Source: Candidatus Leptofilum proximum
GTDB lineage: Bacteria; Chloroflexota; Anaerolineae; Promineifilales; Promineifilaceae
NCBI GenBank assembly: GCA_016710325.1
Contig: JADJXK010000002.1
Location: forward strand, 5,270,001 to 5,334,000
Direction of reading: 5' to 3'
DNA length: 64,000 nucleotides
Below, piece after piece: positions 25,701 through 34,456 of the stretch (its first letter is position 1; each line of letters starts with the position of its first letter). The notes beneath the pieces are model-generated. The model was not told the origin of the DNA and did not search any database. It was given only the letters and a program-made list of their open reading frames with translations. The translations under genes were made by a program, and so were the position numbers.

Positions 25701-26435
25701 CTACGCAGTTTCCAAGGCTAAGGCCCGTTTTTGCCAGCGGTCCATGTTCACGCCTTTTACCAGCAGCCAGACGGGGAAGGCAATTTCGGCAAGGGCGATG
25801 ACGGCGGCAATCACGCCGGGCGTTGCGGTGTAGCTGTCGACCAGCAGCAGCCCCGTGGCGTCGAACAGGTAGCCAATCCCGGCGGCGATGAACAGGAAGC
25901 CCAGCACCTTGGGAAAGTAGCCCGACTGCACAATCAGGTAGCCTAAAATCAGCACGTGGGGCACCAGAAAGGCGATGCCAATCGTAAAGCCAATGCTATG
26001 CGCGTCGAGGAAGAGCGTCACCAGCGCGTTCACCTGGTCTGGGCTAAAGGCGGTTGCCAAGCTGCCGCCGTTCAGCAGTTGGAAAACGAAGTAGTAGTTG
26101 AGCAGATTGAGGCCGTGGATCGTGGTCATAGCCAGGCGGGAAACGGCCGCTACCAATGACAGCGTCTTGCTCACCGGCTTCAGCAGCACGTACAGCACCA
26201 CGGCGAGCACAATTTCGCTCAGCAAAATAATCAGCTCGCTGCCCACCGTGCCCAGGCGGAAAGTGGCTTCGTTGGCGGCGATGTTGGCGGCGGTGGCGGC
26301 GGCATCGCCAGTCACAATGAACTGCTCCGGGATAACCATATGGGCAAAAATGGCGGCGACGGTGATGACCAGATACAGCACACCGGCAAAACGGGCATAA
26401 GCGGACGGGGACATTTTACGAAGGTTGGTTTTCAT
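25701..26435 (-). CDS. DUF4386 family membrane protein
   Basis: The 244-residue product has about six membrane helices and the family pattern: a start with YARFAGVLYLVITVAAIFAHM, then SELIILLSEIVLAVVLYVLLKPV and FLVPHVLILGYLIVQSGYFPKVLGF. DUF4386 proteins are common in Chloroflexota and Bacilli and have no known function. I use the ATG at 26435, preceded by GGAGAAACTGAA, instead of the longer frame to 26513. It is co-directional with the two serine hydrolases. Confidence 0.88.
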   Translation of the reverse strand: MKTNLRKMSPSAYARFAGVLYLVITVAAIFAHMVIPEQFIVTGDAAATAANIAANEATFRLGTVGSELIILLSEIVLAVVLYVLLKPVSKTLSLVAAVSRLAMTTIHGLNLLNYYFVFQLLNGGSLATAFSPDQVNALVTLFLDAHSIGFTIGIAFLVPHVLILGYLIVQSGYFPKVLGFLFIAAGIGYLFDATGLLLVDSYTATPGVIAAVIALAEIAFPVWLLVKGVNMDRWQKRALALETA

Positions 26436-26490
26436 TTCAGTTTCTCCTTTAAACAAACAAATCGCTTGATAAAAATATTTGGGAGGCCGC

Positions 26491-26763
26491 TCACGGTGAC
26501 GCATCAGGCTCATCTGCCTGCGGTGGAATCTGGATGACCGAGATGAGCGGCAAACCTAAATCACGCACTTTTTTCAGTAAGCCATGCAAGGCGGCTTGGT
26601 CAGCTACCGGACCTGTCAAAAGAGTGTCGCCATCCTCTGTGAGAATGATGGTCAGGCCATCAAACCAGTCCGCCCATTGAAGACCCAGATGGCCCCGGAG
26701 CCTGATTTGGTAAATCCGTGGCGCATCAGGCCTGGTTGTTGAAGTGCGTGTGTCAGACATCAT
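26491..26763 (-). CDS. Small conserved Chloroflexota-type protein
   Basis: The 90-residue product has the pattern RLRGHLGLQWADWFDGLTI, DGDTLLTGPVADQAALHGLL and KKVRDLGLPLISV. I recall this pattern from a small cytoplasmic protein frequent in Chloroflexota and some other phyla, often next to transcription regulators or DUF4386-like membrane genes. Its function is unknown. It ends 55 bases before the DUF4386 gene on the same strand. Confidence 0.75.
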   Translation of the reverse strand: MMSDTRTSTTRPDAPRIYQIRLRGHLGLQWADWFDGLTIILTEDGDTLLTGPVADQAALHGLLKKVRDLGLPLISVIQIPPQADEPDASP

Positions 26764-26818
26764 CTAGTACCAGTGAGATTGTAGGGTCGCAGCATGCTGC
26801 GACCCCGCGAACCTATGA

Positions 26819-26947
26819 TTACTTATCGCTTTTGGGGAGATGGGAAAATCCCCATATGAAAATGCCCGCACCACTGGCCATCAAGAAAATAAATAGCGAA
26901 ATGCCCACGGGCGAACCCCAAGATAAAACTTCGTGTAAAACTTCCAT
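26819..26947 (-). CDS. Single-helix membrane microprotein
   Basis: The 42-residue product has one membrane helix (PVGISLFIFLMASGAGIFIWGF) and a short polar tail (SHLPKSDK). The start is chosen at the ATG preceded by AAAGGAGTTAGTC, an excellent ribosome site; the longer frame upstream has none. Small proteins of this design often attach to larger membrane complexes, but no partner is named by the sequence. It is the first gene of the minus-strand run ending at 23228. Confidence 0.6.
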   Translation of the reverse strand: MEVLHEVLSWGSPVGISLFIFLMASGAGIFIWGFSHLPKSDK

Positions 26948-27046
26948 GACTAACTCCTTTTGTTGTGTAATCGGCATGTAAAAATACTTAGGGCGATTTG
27001 GCCGATTACTCCGGTAAAAACCAATTTTGCGGTCATGCTTATTCAA

Positions 27047-27224
27047 AATTCTTTTTGGTTTTTACATAAACAGGTGATTAACTTGATGACCAAACCATAG
27101 CAGTCAGAAGGGATTACTGTCATACATCGAAAGAGGTATCAGAGAATTATTTGGGGAGACGCGAATAAACGCGGAAAAAAGAAAAATCCGCGCCATCGGC
27201 GTTCATCAGCGAGCTGTTTTTGAG
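27047..27224. other. Gap with ACGCGAATAAACGCGGA-type repeat
   Basis: The gap separates the microprotein promoter side from the end of the MalT-like gene. Around 27158-27210 an imperfect inverted repeat of CGCGAATAAACGCGGA type with a purine loop is seen; it belongs to the short-period repeat class of this genome and may terminate the MalT-like transcript. Confidence 0.55.
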
Positions 27225-29870
27225 CTAAATGGGTGAGAGCAGACCCAGGGTGCGGCCTTGGGCGACCGCCTGGGTTCGGTTTTTGACACCAAGTTTGGAG
27301 TAAATGTTACGCGCGTGGACCTTGACCGTGTGCAGCGAGAGGTACAGGCGGTTGGCCACCTCCTGGTTGGTCAACCCCTCGGCGATGAGCTGGAGCACTT
27401 CCAGTTCGCGCTCGCTGAGCGGTTCAATGAAGCCGGCTGCGATCTCTGGCGGCGCGGACGATGGCGGCGGCACAGAGTCGGCAGCGGGAAAGGCCGCCAG
27501 CAGTTGGCCAACATACCCTGGTTCAACACCACGGGTTAAAGCTTCGTAGAGCAGGCGGGCCATGGGTGGTCCTTCATCGACAAACTGCCGCAGCAATCCG
27601 CCCGCCCCGGCCAATGCCAGGGCTTCAGCCAATCGTTCCACCGCCTTGTCACATTCGCCTGCGGCATCTAAAGCCAACGCTTGCAGCACCATCACCTGGA
27701 GTTGTTCATCGACCCATGCTTTGGACACGGCCTGCTGGTGTGCCGGTTCCAGCATTGCCAGTGCTGCCTTTGGATCACCCTGTGCCAGGGCGACGCGGGC
27801 CTGGTTGCGCGGCGACGGCCGTTCCCGAGCCAACTGCGCCGCCGTACCATGATCACCCGCCTGCAAAGCCACCAGAATCCGCACTTCCGTCAGCTCCCCA
27901 AACCAATGGTCGAACTGCCGCTCGCGAATGAACTGTTCTGTTTCCGCCAGCAGCGCCTGCGCGGCGGGCAGATCGTTTTGCGCCAACCGCAGGCGGGCCA
28001 GCAATATCCCGGCGGCGGCGGGTGTATCCACATTCTCCAGCTCCCCCGCCAGCTCCCTGGCCTGACGACAATAGGTCGCTACGGCCGTAAGCTCGTTCCA
28101 CTGGTAATGAATCCGCCCCAAACCGAGCAGCACCACCGGCAAGTAGGCCATCATCCACGGGAGTTTGTCGGCCATTTCCACCAGTTCGGCATAGGTCTTT
28201 GCCGCCTGACGCAGCTGCAGATCCGATTCCTGCACCTGGCCGAGATTGGTCAGCGCCGCCAGCGTGATCATGATATTGTCGGAACGGCGCGCGGCGGCCG
28301 CGGCTTCCCTGTACGCCTGCCGCGCCGCCTGACGATCACCCCGCACCTGGTGGGCATAACCCAGGGTCCAGGTTGTGGTGGTGCGCATCGGTGCATTGTC
28401 GGGATGCAGCAGTTCCAGGGCGCGGCGAGACTGCGTAATGATTGTTTCCACATGATTTTTCGGGACCGCCAACATGGCCCTGTTGGCCGCAATCTGGCCG
28501 AGCAGATCGTTCGTTCTGTCATCTGCGGCTGCATCTTGCAGCGCCGTCTCCGCTGCCTGCAGAATTTCTTCGATGTTATCATGCAGTCGCCCAGTCATGG
28601 TTAACACGGAGGCATACATCACCCACAGTGACGGCCTGGCCTTAAATTCAGCCTCTGGCAATGACGCCAACCAGCGCCGTACAGGGATCGCCTCGCCCCG
28701 AAAATAAAGGGGCAGCCCCTGGCCCTCGATCAGACGCGCCGCACGGGTCACATCATTGGCCAGAGCCGCGTGTTGAAATGCCTCAAGCTCACGGCCGTTG
28801 GCTTCAAACCATTTACTGGCCTGGATGTGCAGTGCCGCAAGGTCGCCTTCACTGCTGGTTTGCTGCAGCCGCTGCCGCAGCAGTTCGGCAAAGAGGTGGT
28901 GGTAGCGGTACCAGCGCCGCTGGTTGTCCAGGGGCACGAGGAAGAGGTTGGCCCGTTCCAGCATCTCCAGCGTTTCCTGGCCGTTGTGGTCGCCGGTGAG
29001 GGCATTGCACAAGCCGCCGGTTAACTGGTTGAGAACGGCCGTTTTCAACAAAAATTCTTGCACATGCTCCGGCTGCTGCATCAGCACCTCCTCCACCAGG
29101 TAATCCAGCACAAAACGATGGCTGCCGGTGAAGGAGCGGATGAATTCGGCCGTATCGGTCTGGTGGCCTTGCAGCGAGATGGAGGCCAACTGCAGCCCGG
29201 CAATCCAGCCCTCGGTGCGTGTTTCCAGGGCGGCAATGTCGGCGGCGGCGAGGTTGAGGCCCATGATCTCGTTGAGGAAAACGGCCGTTTCCTCCACTGT
29301 AAAGCGCAATTCGGCGGCGCGCAGCTCGGTAAGCTGGCCGCGCACCCGCAGGCGGGCCAACGGCAGGTTGGGGTCCTCGCGCGTGGTGATGACCAGGTGC
29401 AGCTGCGGCGGCAGATGCTCCAGCAGGAAGGTGAGCACCTCATCAACCGGGCGGGCCGCCACCTCGTGGTAATCATCCAGCACCAGCGTAAGGGGATCTG
29501 GCATGGCGGCGATTTCGTTGAGCAGCGGTGTTAAGACGGCCTGGGGCGGCGGCGGTTGGGGTGATTGTAGTGCAGTCAGGGCTGGTTTGCCCAGCTCTGG
29601 CGCCACAGTCTGCAGAGCGGCCACCAGGTACAGCAGAAAACGGGCCGGATCGCCATCCCCTGCGTCGAGGGAGAGCCAGGCAGACGGCCGTTCGCCACAG
29701 GCAATCCATTCGCTAACAAGGGTCGTTTTGCCAAAGCCCGCCGGGGCCGAGATGAGGGTGAGCTTACGTGGTAAACCCGCGTTTAGCCGCTCGATGAGAC
29801 GGCTGCGGGGCGCAAGTTGGGGCCGAGGTGGAGGCACAAACAGTTTGGTAGCTAAAATTGGTGCGGACAT
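27225..29870 (-). CDS. MalT-like LuxR family transcriptional regulator
   Basis: The 881-residue protein matches the large ATP-dependent LuxR (LAL/MalT) class. Walker A SAPAGFGKTT is at residues 41-50, a NOD-type NTPase region leads into many TPR-like helices (about 340-800), and a C-terminal LuxR helix-turn-helix covers LSERELEVLQLIAEGLTNQEVANRL and SLHTVKVHARNIYSKLGV (about 815-881). Such proteins bind an effector and ATP and then activate promoters. It is the last gene of the uronate locus, 73 bases after gluconokinase, so it may control that pathway. Confidence 0.93.
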   Translation of the reverse strand: MSAPILATKLFVPPPRPQLAPRSRLIERLNAGLPRKLTLISAPAGFGKTTLVSEWIACGERPSAWLSLDAGDGDPARFLLYLVAALQTVAPELGKPALTALQSPQPPPPQAVLTPLLNEIAAMPDPLTLVLDDYHEVAARPVDEVLTFLLEHLPPQLHLVITTREDPNLPLARLRVRGQLTELRAAELRFTVEETAVFLNEIMGLNLAAADIAALETRTEGWIAGLQLASISLQGHQTDTAEFIRSFTGSHRFVLDYLVEEVLMQQPEHVQEFLLKTAVLNQLTGGLCNALTGDHNGQETLEMLERANLFLVPLDNQRRWYRYHHLFAELLRQRLQQTSSEGDLAALHIQASKWFEANGRELEAFQHAALANDVTRAARLIEGQGLPLYFRGEAIPVRRWLASLPEAEFKARPSLWVMYASVLTMTGRLHDNIEEILQAAETALQDAAADDRTNDLLGQIAANRAMLAVPKNHVETIITQSRRALELLHPDNAPMRTTTTWTLGYAHQVRGDRQAARQAYREAAAAARRSDNIMITLAALTNLGQVQESDLQLRQAAKTYAELVEMADKLPWMMAYLPVVLLGLGRIHYQWNELTAVATYCRQARELAGELENVDTPAAAGILLARLRLAQNDLPAAQALLAETEQFIRERQFDHWFGELTEVRILVALQAGDHGTAAQLARERPSPRNQARVALAQGDPKAALAMLEPAHQQAVSKAWVDEQLQVMVLQALALDAAGECDKAVERLAEALALAGAGGLLRQFVDEGPPMARLLYEALTRGVEPGYVGQLLAAFPAADSVPPPSSAPPEIAAGFIEPLSERELEVLQLIAEGLTNQEVANRLYLSLHTVKVHARNIYSKLGVKNRTQAVAQGRTLGLLSPI

Positions 29871-29943
29871 CAGGCAGCTAGTTTACCACAACTACGTGTT
29901 TCCCCCGGGCGAGCGGCAGGGGGAAGGCTCCTCGGTTTACCTG

Positions 29944-30474
29944 CTATCTACGCGGAGGTGTAATCGCCCCGCTGGATTTGGCTTCATCAGCTGCCTTCAA
30001 AATCTGGTCTACGATTTCATCCACGTCCTGATCGATGGAAACGTAGATCGCTTCATCAACCTTAGGTGGCTCCAGGGCGGCAAACTGGCTGCGCAGCATG
30101 TCGGCCTTCATGTAGTGGTTGGTGCGTTCGGCCATGCGCTGCCAGATCAGGTCGAAGCTGCCTGCCAGGTAAACAAACTGCACCTGCTGGCTGACGCGCA
30201 GCTTTTCGCGGTATTTCTGCTTGAGGGCGGAACAGGCGAGCACGGCCTTTTCTCCCCGCTCCCCGTGTTTTTCCAGCAGCTCGGCCAGCCGGGCCAGCCA
30301 CGGCGCACGGTCAGCGTCGTTTAACGGCGTGCCGCTGGCCATCTTGGCCACGTTTTCCGGTGGATGAAAATCGTCGCCGTCGTAAAACGGGCAGTCCAGC
30401 CGTGCTGCCAATGCCTGCCCCACGGTTGTTTTGCCGCTGCCCGAAACGCCCATCAAAACAAATAATTGAGCCAT
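29944..30474 (-). CDS. gntK: Gluconokinase
   Basis: GntK phosphorylates D-gluconate to 6-phosphogluconate, feeding the pentose phosphate and Entner-Doudoroff routes. The 176-residue protein has Walker A GVSGSGKTT at residues 9-17 and the family signature FYDGDDFHPPENVAKMASGTPLNDADRAPWL. It also has the QKYREKLR and MKADMLRSQFAALEPP blocks. It follows the LarA-superfamily gene by 120 bases. No gluconate permease or gluconate dehydratase is near, so gluconate must come from inside the cell or through the local ABC transporter. Confidence 0.96.
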   Translation of the reverse strand: MAQLFVLMGVSGSGKTTVGQALAARLDCPFYDGDDFHPPENVAKMASGTPLNDADRAPWLARLAELLEKHGERGEKAVLACSALKQKYREKLRVSQQVQFVYLAGSFDLIWQRMAERTNHYMKADMLRSQFAALEPPKVDEAIYVSIDQDVDEIVDQILKAADEAKSSGAITPPRR

Positions 30475-30510
30475 TCGTTTTCCTCATTAGAAGTTCGGGA
30501 TTGTCAAGGT

Positions 30511-30566
30511 GTGATGCGTGAAACGTGAAACGTGATGCCTCTCTGGTCACGTTTCACGTTTCACGC
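30511..30566. repeat. Heptamer-period hairpin repeat (GTGAAAC family)
   Basis: The left arm GTGATGCGTGAAACGTGAAA (from 30511) and the complementary right arm (30547-30565) lie in the gap between the LarA-like gene and gntK. Confidence 0.9.
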
Positions 30567-30594
30567 CGACCCTACCAAATCCTGAAAGGTCTCC

Positions 30595-31851
30595 TCATTG
30601 CTTCAGCCTGTACAGCATCTCCCCGGCCTTGGGCACGTACAAGATGCCCTCGTCTTCCCGGTTTTGCCACTCGGCCACGTCAATCTCGGCCGGGTTTTGG
30701 TAGCCCAGGGCCAGCTGCTGGCAATCTTCCGGCGGCAGTTTGGTGGCCAGGGTGACGCTGGCGCGGGGAGTTTCGATGCCGTTGGTGAAACGGCCGTCCC
30801 CACGCACGTGGGTACTGTGAGCCAACACGCCCAACGGGATGTGTTTGAACTTTTCCCACTGCTGCAAAAAGTAGGGCAGCACGTGGTAGCCAATCTCGTA
30901 AATATACTTGCCGTGCACGTGGCTCACCACGTCCAGGTGAGGTGCATAGATGATCAATTCGCCACCTTCGGCCAGGGCGGGTTCGAGTTTGTACATCGCT
31001 TTGCCCGCGGTCCACAGCTCGTCGTACATGGGTGGGGCACAGGAGAGGACGCGGCGGAACGGCCGTTCCACCCACACAATATGCCGCTCTGACGATAAAT
31101 CGGCCGCCGCGCTCCACGCCGACAAAGTGTCGCCGATGAAAAGGCCCGCCAGCCCGTGCCCCACCACCACCAGGGCGATGAGCGTGCTGGGCGTGGGCAC
31201 ACAAGCGGCGGCGGCGTGGATCATCGCCCGCACCGGCGTTTCTTTGATGCCAATGGTGCCGCGCACCCCGGCCAGCGCGCCCAGCCAGTGCGTCACGTTG
31301 ATCATCTCCGCGCCGGAGATGCCGGGGAAAAAATATTTAGCCCCACCAGAAAACCCGGCCACTTCATGGGGAAACGTTGGCCCCAGGATGATGACATGAT
31401 CGTACTCAAGGATGGCACGATTGATGTTCACCGCCACGTCGCCGCCCAGGGTGTGGTGCCAGCGCTCCCCGGCAATTTGCTGGATTTGCGCCTGGGGCAG
31501 TATGCCAATCTGGGTCAGAGCGTCCGGTGAGTCCCAGGCGTGGTTCAGGATGCCCACCTGCCGGTAAACGGTTTGCCGCTCTTGCGGCGTAATGCCCACC
31601 AGTTGGCACAAATGCGCCTCGCTCAACGGGGGATGTGTGCCCAGCGCCACCATAAAGTCTAGCTGCCGCGTATCGTGCAAAATCGCCACGAGCATACGAA
31701 ACAGCTGCGGCAGGGGAATGGTGCGCGTGTGGTCAGGGATGAGCACCAGCACTTTTTGCCGGGTGAACTGGTGTTGCAGAACGGCCGTTAACGTCTGCCG
31801 GATCGCATCTTCACTCAGCAGTTCACCTGGAGGAGCAGTCAGTTTAATCAT
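30595..31851 (-). CDS. LarA-superfamily nickel-dependent racemase/epimerase, probable D-mannonate/D-gluconate 2-epimerase
   Basis: The 418-residue protein shows the LarA residue pattern. DHTRT holds Asp40 near residue 40, GTH places His73, and PHEVAGFSGGAK gives His162 and Lys172, with THWLG giving His188. The spacings His162-Lys172 (10) and Lys172-His188 (16) equal those of His174, Lys184 and His200, which hold the nickel-pincer (NPN) cofactor in lactate racemase. Larger family studies found members that epimerise D-gluconate at C2. Here it sits between a mannonate-forming SDR and gluconokinase, so mannonate-to-gluconate epimerisation is my inference. It needs the LarBCE cofactor proteins, not in this window. 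Confidence 0.8.
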   Translation of the reverse strand: MIKLTAPPGELLSEDAIRQTLTAVLQHQFTRQKVLVLIPDHTRTIPLPQLFRMLVAILHDTRQLDFMVALGTHPPLSEAHLCQLVGITPQERQTVYRQVGILNHAWDSPDALTQIGILPQAQIQQIAGERWHHTLGGDVAVNINRAILEYDHVIILGPTFPHEVAGFSGGAKYFFPGISGAEMINVTHWLGALAGVRGTIGIKETPVRAMIHAAAACVPTPSTLIALVVVGHGLAGLFIGDTLSAWSAAADLSSERHIVWVERPFRRVLSCAPPMYDELWTAGKAMYKLEPALAEGGELIIYAPHLDVVSHVHGKYIYEIGYHVLPYFLQQWEKFKHIPLGVLAHSTHVRGDGRFTNGIETPRASVTLATKLPPEDCQQLALGYQNPAEIDVAEWQNREDEGILYVPKAGEMLYRLKQ

Positions 31852-31869
31852 CGTTCAACCTTTTGAAGA

Positions 31870-31942
31870 GATTTATCCACAGATTACACAGATGGCACAG
31901 ATTAGAGTAAAAAATCTGTGTCATCTGCGAAATCTGTGGATG
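31870..31942. repeat. Self-complementary CACAGATTA-type repeat
   Basis: Left arm at 31872-31902 (ATCCACAGATTACACAGATG) and right arm at about 31911-31940, its complement, fill the gap between the SDR and LarA-like genes. Same family as the element at 5318. Confidence 0.9.
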
Positions 31943-31946
31943 TCCG

Positions 31947-32777
31947 CTAAACGCCGCTGAAGGCGGAGAAGCCGCCGTCAACGGGAACGGTAATGCCGGT
32001 CACAAACGCCGAGGCGGGGGAGAGCAGCCAGAGAACCGTGCCCAGCAGTTCTTCCGCCCGGCCAAAACGGCCCATGGGCGTGTGGTCGACAATGGTTTGG
32101 CCGCGCGGTGTCAGGCTGTTGTCTTCGTTGAGCAGCAGGGCGCGGTTTTGCTTGCCGATGAAGAAGCCGGGCGCCAGCGCGTTCACCCGGATGTGCGGGC
32201 TGTATTCCTGGGCCATGTGCACCGCCAGCCACTGGGTAAAGTTGCTCACCCCGGCCTTGGCCGCGCCGTAGCCCACCACGCGGGTCAGCGGCGTCAAAGC
32301 GGCCATCGAGGAGAAGTTGAGAATAACACCTGCATCCTGCTCGGCCATGATACGGCCGTACACCTGGCTCGGCAAAATCGTCCCAATCAAGTTCAGGTCA
32401 AACACAAAACGCAGGGCTTCTGGCGGCAGGTCAAAAAAGGATTGTTGCGGATTGGTGGTGGCCTGGGGATGGTTGCCGCCCGCGGCGTTGATGAGGATGT
32501 CGATACGGCCGTATGCCGCCACAATTGTCTGCGCCGCTTCGGCTAGCAGGTCACGATTGAGCACGTCGGCATACGCCACCATGTATTGGCCGGGACCGGC
32601 ATCCAGCGGCGTTTTCAACTCGTCGGGCAGGTTGGGATTGCGGTCCAGCACGGCCACGTTGGCGCCGCAGCCGACCAGGGCACAGGCAATTTCCCCGCCC
32701 AGCACGCCCGTACCGCCGGTGATAACGGCCGTTTTTCCCGTAAAGTCATACCACTGTGTCACATCTTGTCGGTTCAT
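31947..32777 (-). CDS. SDR oxidoreductase, probable D-mannonate (fructuronate) reductase
   Basis: The 276-residue protein is a classical short-chain dehydrogenase: NAD(P) loop TGGTGVLGGE at residues 20-29, NAAGG, NFSSM and the catalytic YGAAK. Its start (WYDFTGKTAVITGGTGVLGG), the long INAAGGNHPQATT loop and the PGFFIGKQNRALLL segment resemble the SDR-type UxuB group that reduces D-fructuronate to D-mannonate with NADH. It lies directly after the tagaturonate epimerase gene, which makes its substrate. I give no symbol because SDR-type and classical UxuB are unrelated. Confidence 0.8.
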   Translation of the reverse strand: MNRQDVTQWYDFTGKTAVITGGTGVLGGEIACALVGCGANVAVLDRNPNLPDELKTPLDAGPGQYMVAYADVLNRDLLAEAAQTIVAAYGRIDILINAAGGNHPQATTNPQQSFFDLPPEALRFVFDLNLIGTILPSQVYGRIMAEQDAGVILNFSSMAALTPLTRVVGYGAAKAGVSNFTQWLAVHMAQEYSPHIRVNALAPGFFIGKQNRALLLNEDNSLTPRGQTIVDHTPMGRFGRAEELLGTVLWLLSPASAFVTGITVPVDGGFSAFSGV

Positions 32778-32784
32778 TTTTTTG

Positions 32785-32818
32785 CCACGGATTTACGCGG
32801 ATTTGCACGGATTTTTTG
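32785..32818. repeat. Short ACGGATTTACGCGGATTTGC repeat
   Basis: Three copies of a 9-base unit (ACGGATTTA, GCGGATTTG, ACGGATTTT) lie 8 bases upstream of the SDR start. A second arm is not obvious. Confidence 0.75.
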
Positions 32819-32873
32819 TTTTATCTGTGTCCCATTCAAATCCCTCAAAAGTCTCTGTGCCCTCTGTGGCCAC

Positions 32874-34364
32874 CTATTCACAAAACGGCCGTAAATGCCG
32901 CCCAAAGTGCGCTACCAACGCCGCCTCGTAAGCCGCCTCGTCGCGCCGCAAAGCAGCTTTGAGCGCCGGGCCGTATTCGTCCAGCGCCGAGCCAAAGGTG
33001 ACGTGCAGCAGCTGCCGGGCATCAAAATCGTTGAGCAGGCCGGGCAGGGCCGCGTCGCTGAGCTGGTCGCTGGTGGGCACACGCTCCGGCTGGCAGTCGA
33101 TGAAATACGTTTTGCGGTCTGTGGCAAAACGTTTGTGCCCCAGGTCCAAAATCTGGCGAAAAAGCGGCACATCGGTTTGGCTGATGACCCGCAGCGCTTC
33201 CAGGTAGCTGGTGCCCGCTGTTTTGACATGCACACGGCCGTTGGCATACCGGTTGATTAGTTCGTAAATGGTGAACTTATCGGAGCCGGTGTGTATGCTG
33301 AGTTTGTAGCGGCCGAAATGATGCAGAATAGCGGCATGTTTGGCCAGCTCGGCCTCAAACTCGGCCAGGTCGCCCATGTAGTCCACCCCTTTTTGGAACT
33401 TGCCCACAAACCGGGGCGCAAGGCTGACCACGGGTACGTCCCGCCGCAGCAGCTCGTTGGCGATGAAAAAGTGCTCCTCGGCGGCGGTGGGCGTGTCGGT
33501 TTCATCGACCGACATTTCCAGGTCAAACGGTTTGCCGCCCAGCTGCTGGCGGATTGCGGCGGTGAGGCTGATGGTGTGGGCCAGGGCACGGCCGTATTTG
33601 GCCAAAGCTCGCAGCAGCACCGCCTCGTCAAAGTGCAGCGTCACGCCCTCCAGCACTATCGGCGCGGCACAGTATTCGTCGTTGAGTGCTTCCAGGGTAG
33701 TACCAAACTGTGCCCAGGGCAGGGCAGCGCCTTTCTGGCGCAGGGTGTCCAGGTCGTCGCTTTGGGCGGCGTTGTCCACGTGGTCGCTGGGATCGATGGT
33801 GAAGAAGGTGTAGCCTGCCTGGGCAAACGGGGCGACGTGGCCAATTTCCTTTATATGATCGGCGTCGGCGCCCCAACGGCCGTTCCAGCCTTTCTCGAAA
33901 ATCCCCCACATGGCATCGTCCAGCACCTGCTGCGGCGTCCGGCCAATGCGCGTGTTTTCTCGCACTGACTGCTGGGCAAAAATCGGCGCGATTTGGGAAT
34001 TAGCCGCAGATTGCGCAGATTTCCGCAGATTTTCTTCGGGTTCACGTTGTTCGCCGCTTCGTTGAACTGATTCTAACGCGGCGACGTGGCCGGGCGTGGC
34101 CACGCCAATGCGGTCGCCAAAGCCGAAGGAGGTTTGCAGGCCCAACGGCACCGGATTGAGCCAAGGCAGCCGTGAGCGCAGAGCGGCGGCATTTTCCGGT
34201 GTCAGTTCGCAAATGAGGCGGTTTTGTTGGGGGGTGCCGTGGAAAACGGCCGTATCCCCCGCCACCACCAATCGCTTCTTACCCCCCGCTAAGCGCGTCA
34301 GCGCATGGGTTGTGCCGTCCAAAACCACCACCGAATCTTCGTAAATCGTCATGACCTCTTCCAT
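32874..34364 (-). CDS. uxaE: Tagaturonate/fructuronate epimerase UxaE-type
   Basis: The 496-residue product belongs to the UxaE family, which interconverts D-tagaturonate and D-fructuronate so that galacturonate can enter the glucuronate route. Family blocks include LQTSFGFGDRIGVATPGH, GRTPQQVLDDAMWGIF, RWGADADHIKEI, FFTIDPSDHVDN and HTGSDKFTIY. Residues about 101-125 (EQREPEENLRKSAQSAANSQ) look inserted and are encoded by a short-period repeat of CAGATT type at 34004-34036. The frame is preserved. A GGGAGA ribosome site precedes MEEVM. Confidence 0.88.
   Translation of the reverse strand: MEEVMTIYEDSVVVLDGTTHALTRLAGGKKRLVVAGDTAVFHGTPQQNRLICELTPENAAALRSRLPWLNPVPLGLQTSFGFGDRIGVATPGHVAALESVQRSGEQREPEENLRKSAQSAANSQIAPIFAQQSVRENTRIGRTPQQVLDDAMWGIFEKGWNGRWGADADHIKEIGHVAPFAQAGYTFFTIDPSDHVDNAAQSDDLDTLRQKGAALPWAQFGTTLEALNDEYCAAPIVLEGVTLHFDEAVLLRALAKYGRALAHTISLTAAIRQQLGGKPFDLEMSVDETDTPTAAEEHFFIANELLRRDVPVVSLAPRFVGKFQKGVDYMGDLAEFEAELAKHAAILHHFGRYKLSIHTGSDKFTIYELINRYANGRVHVKTAGTSYLEALRVISQTDVPLFRQILDLGHKRFATDRKTYFIDCQPERVPTSDQLSDAALPGLLNDFDARQLLHVTFGSALDEYGPALKAALRRDEAAYEAALVAHFGRHLRPFCE
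34004..34036. repeat. CAGATT-type repeat inside the uxaE reading frame
   Basis: Three units (CGCAGATTG, CGCAGATTT, CCGCAGATTTT) of the same word family as the intergenic elements at 5318 and 31872 lie within the coding sequence. They encode part of a low-complexity segment of the epimerase. Confidence 0.75.
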
Positions 34365-34382
34365 GCCAATCTCCCTTTAATT

Positions 34383-34452
34383 AACCGCAAAGGGCGCGAA
34401 AGACGCAAAGAAAAACCAAAAAAACTTTGCGCTCTTGGCGTGCTTTGCGGTT
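34383..34452. repeat. Self-complementary CGCAAAG-type repeat
   Basis: The left arm from 34383 has units CGCAAAGGG, CGCGAAAGA, CGCAAAGAA (period 9). The right arm to 34452 is its complement (TTTGCG, TTGGCG, CTTTGCGG). It fills the gap between kdgK and uxaE. Confidence 0.9.
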
Positions 34453-34456
34453 CAAA

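Noticed and set aside
23228..27000. Genomic island suggested by lack of ACGGCCGT from about 23980 to 27810
   Set aside because: With a mean spacing of about 600 bases, one gap of this size among a hundred is not strong evidence, and no integrase, tRNA or flanking repeat is present.
32874..34364. Frameshift or chimera in uxaE at the inserted repeat
   Set aside because: The frame is continuous on both sides and family motifs occur in order before and after the insertion.
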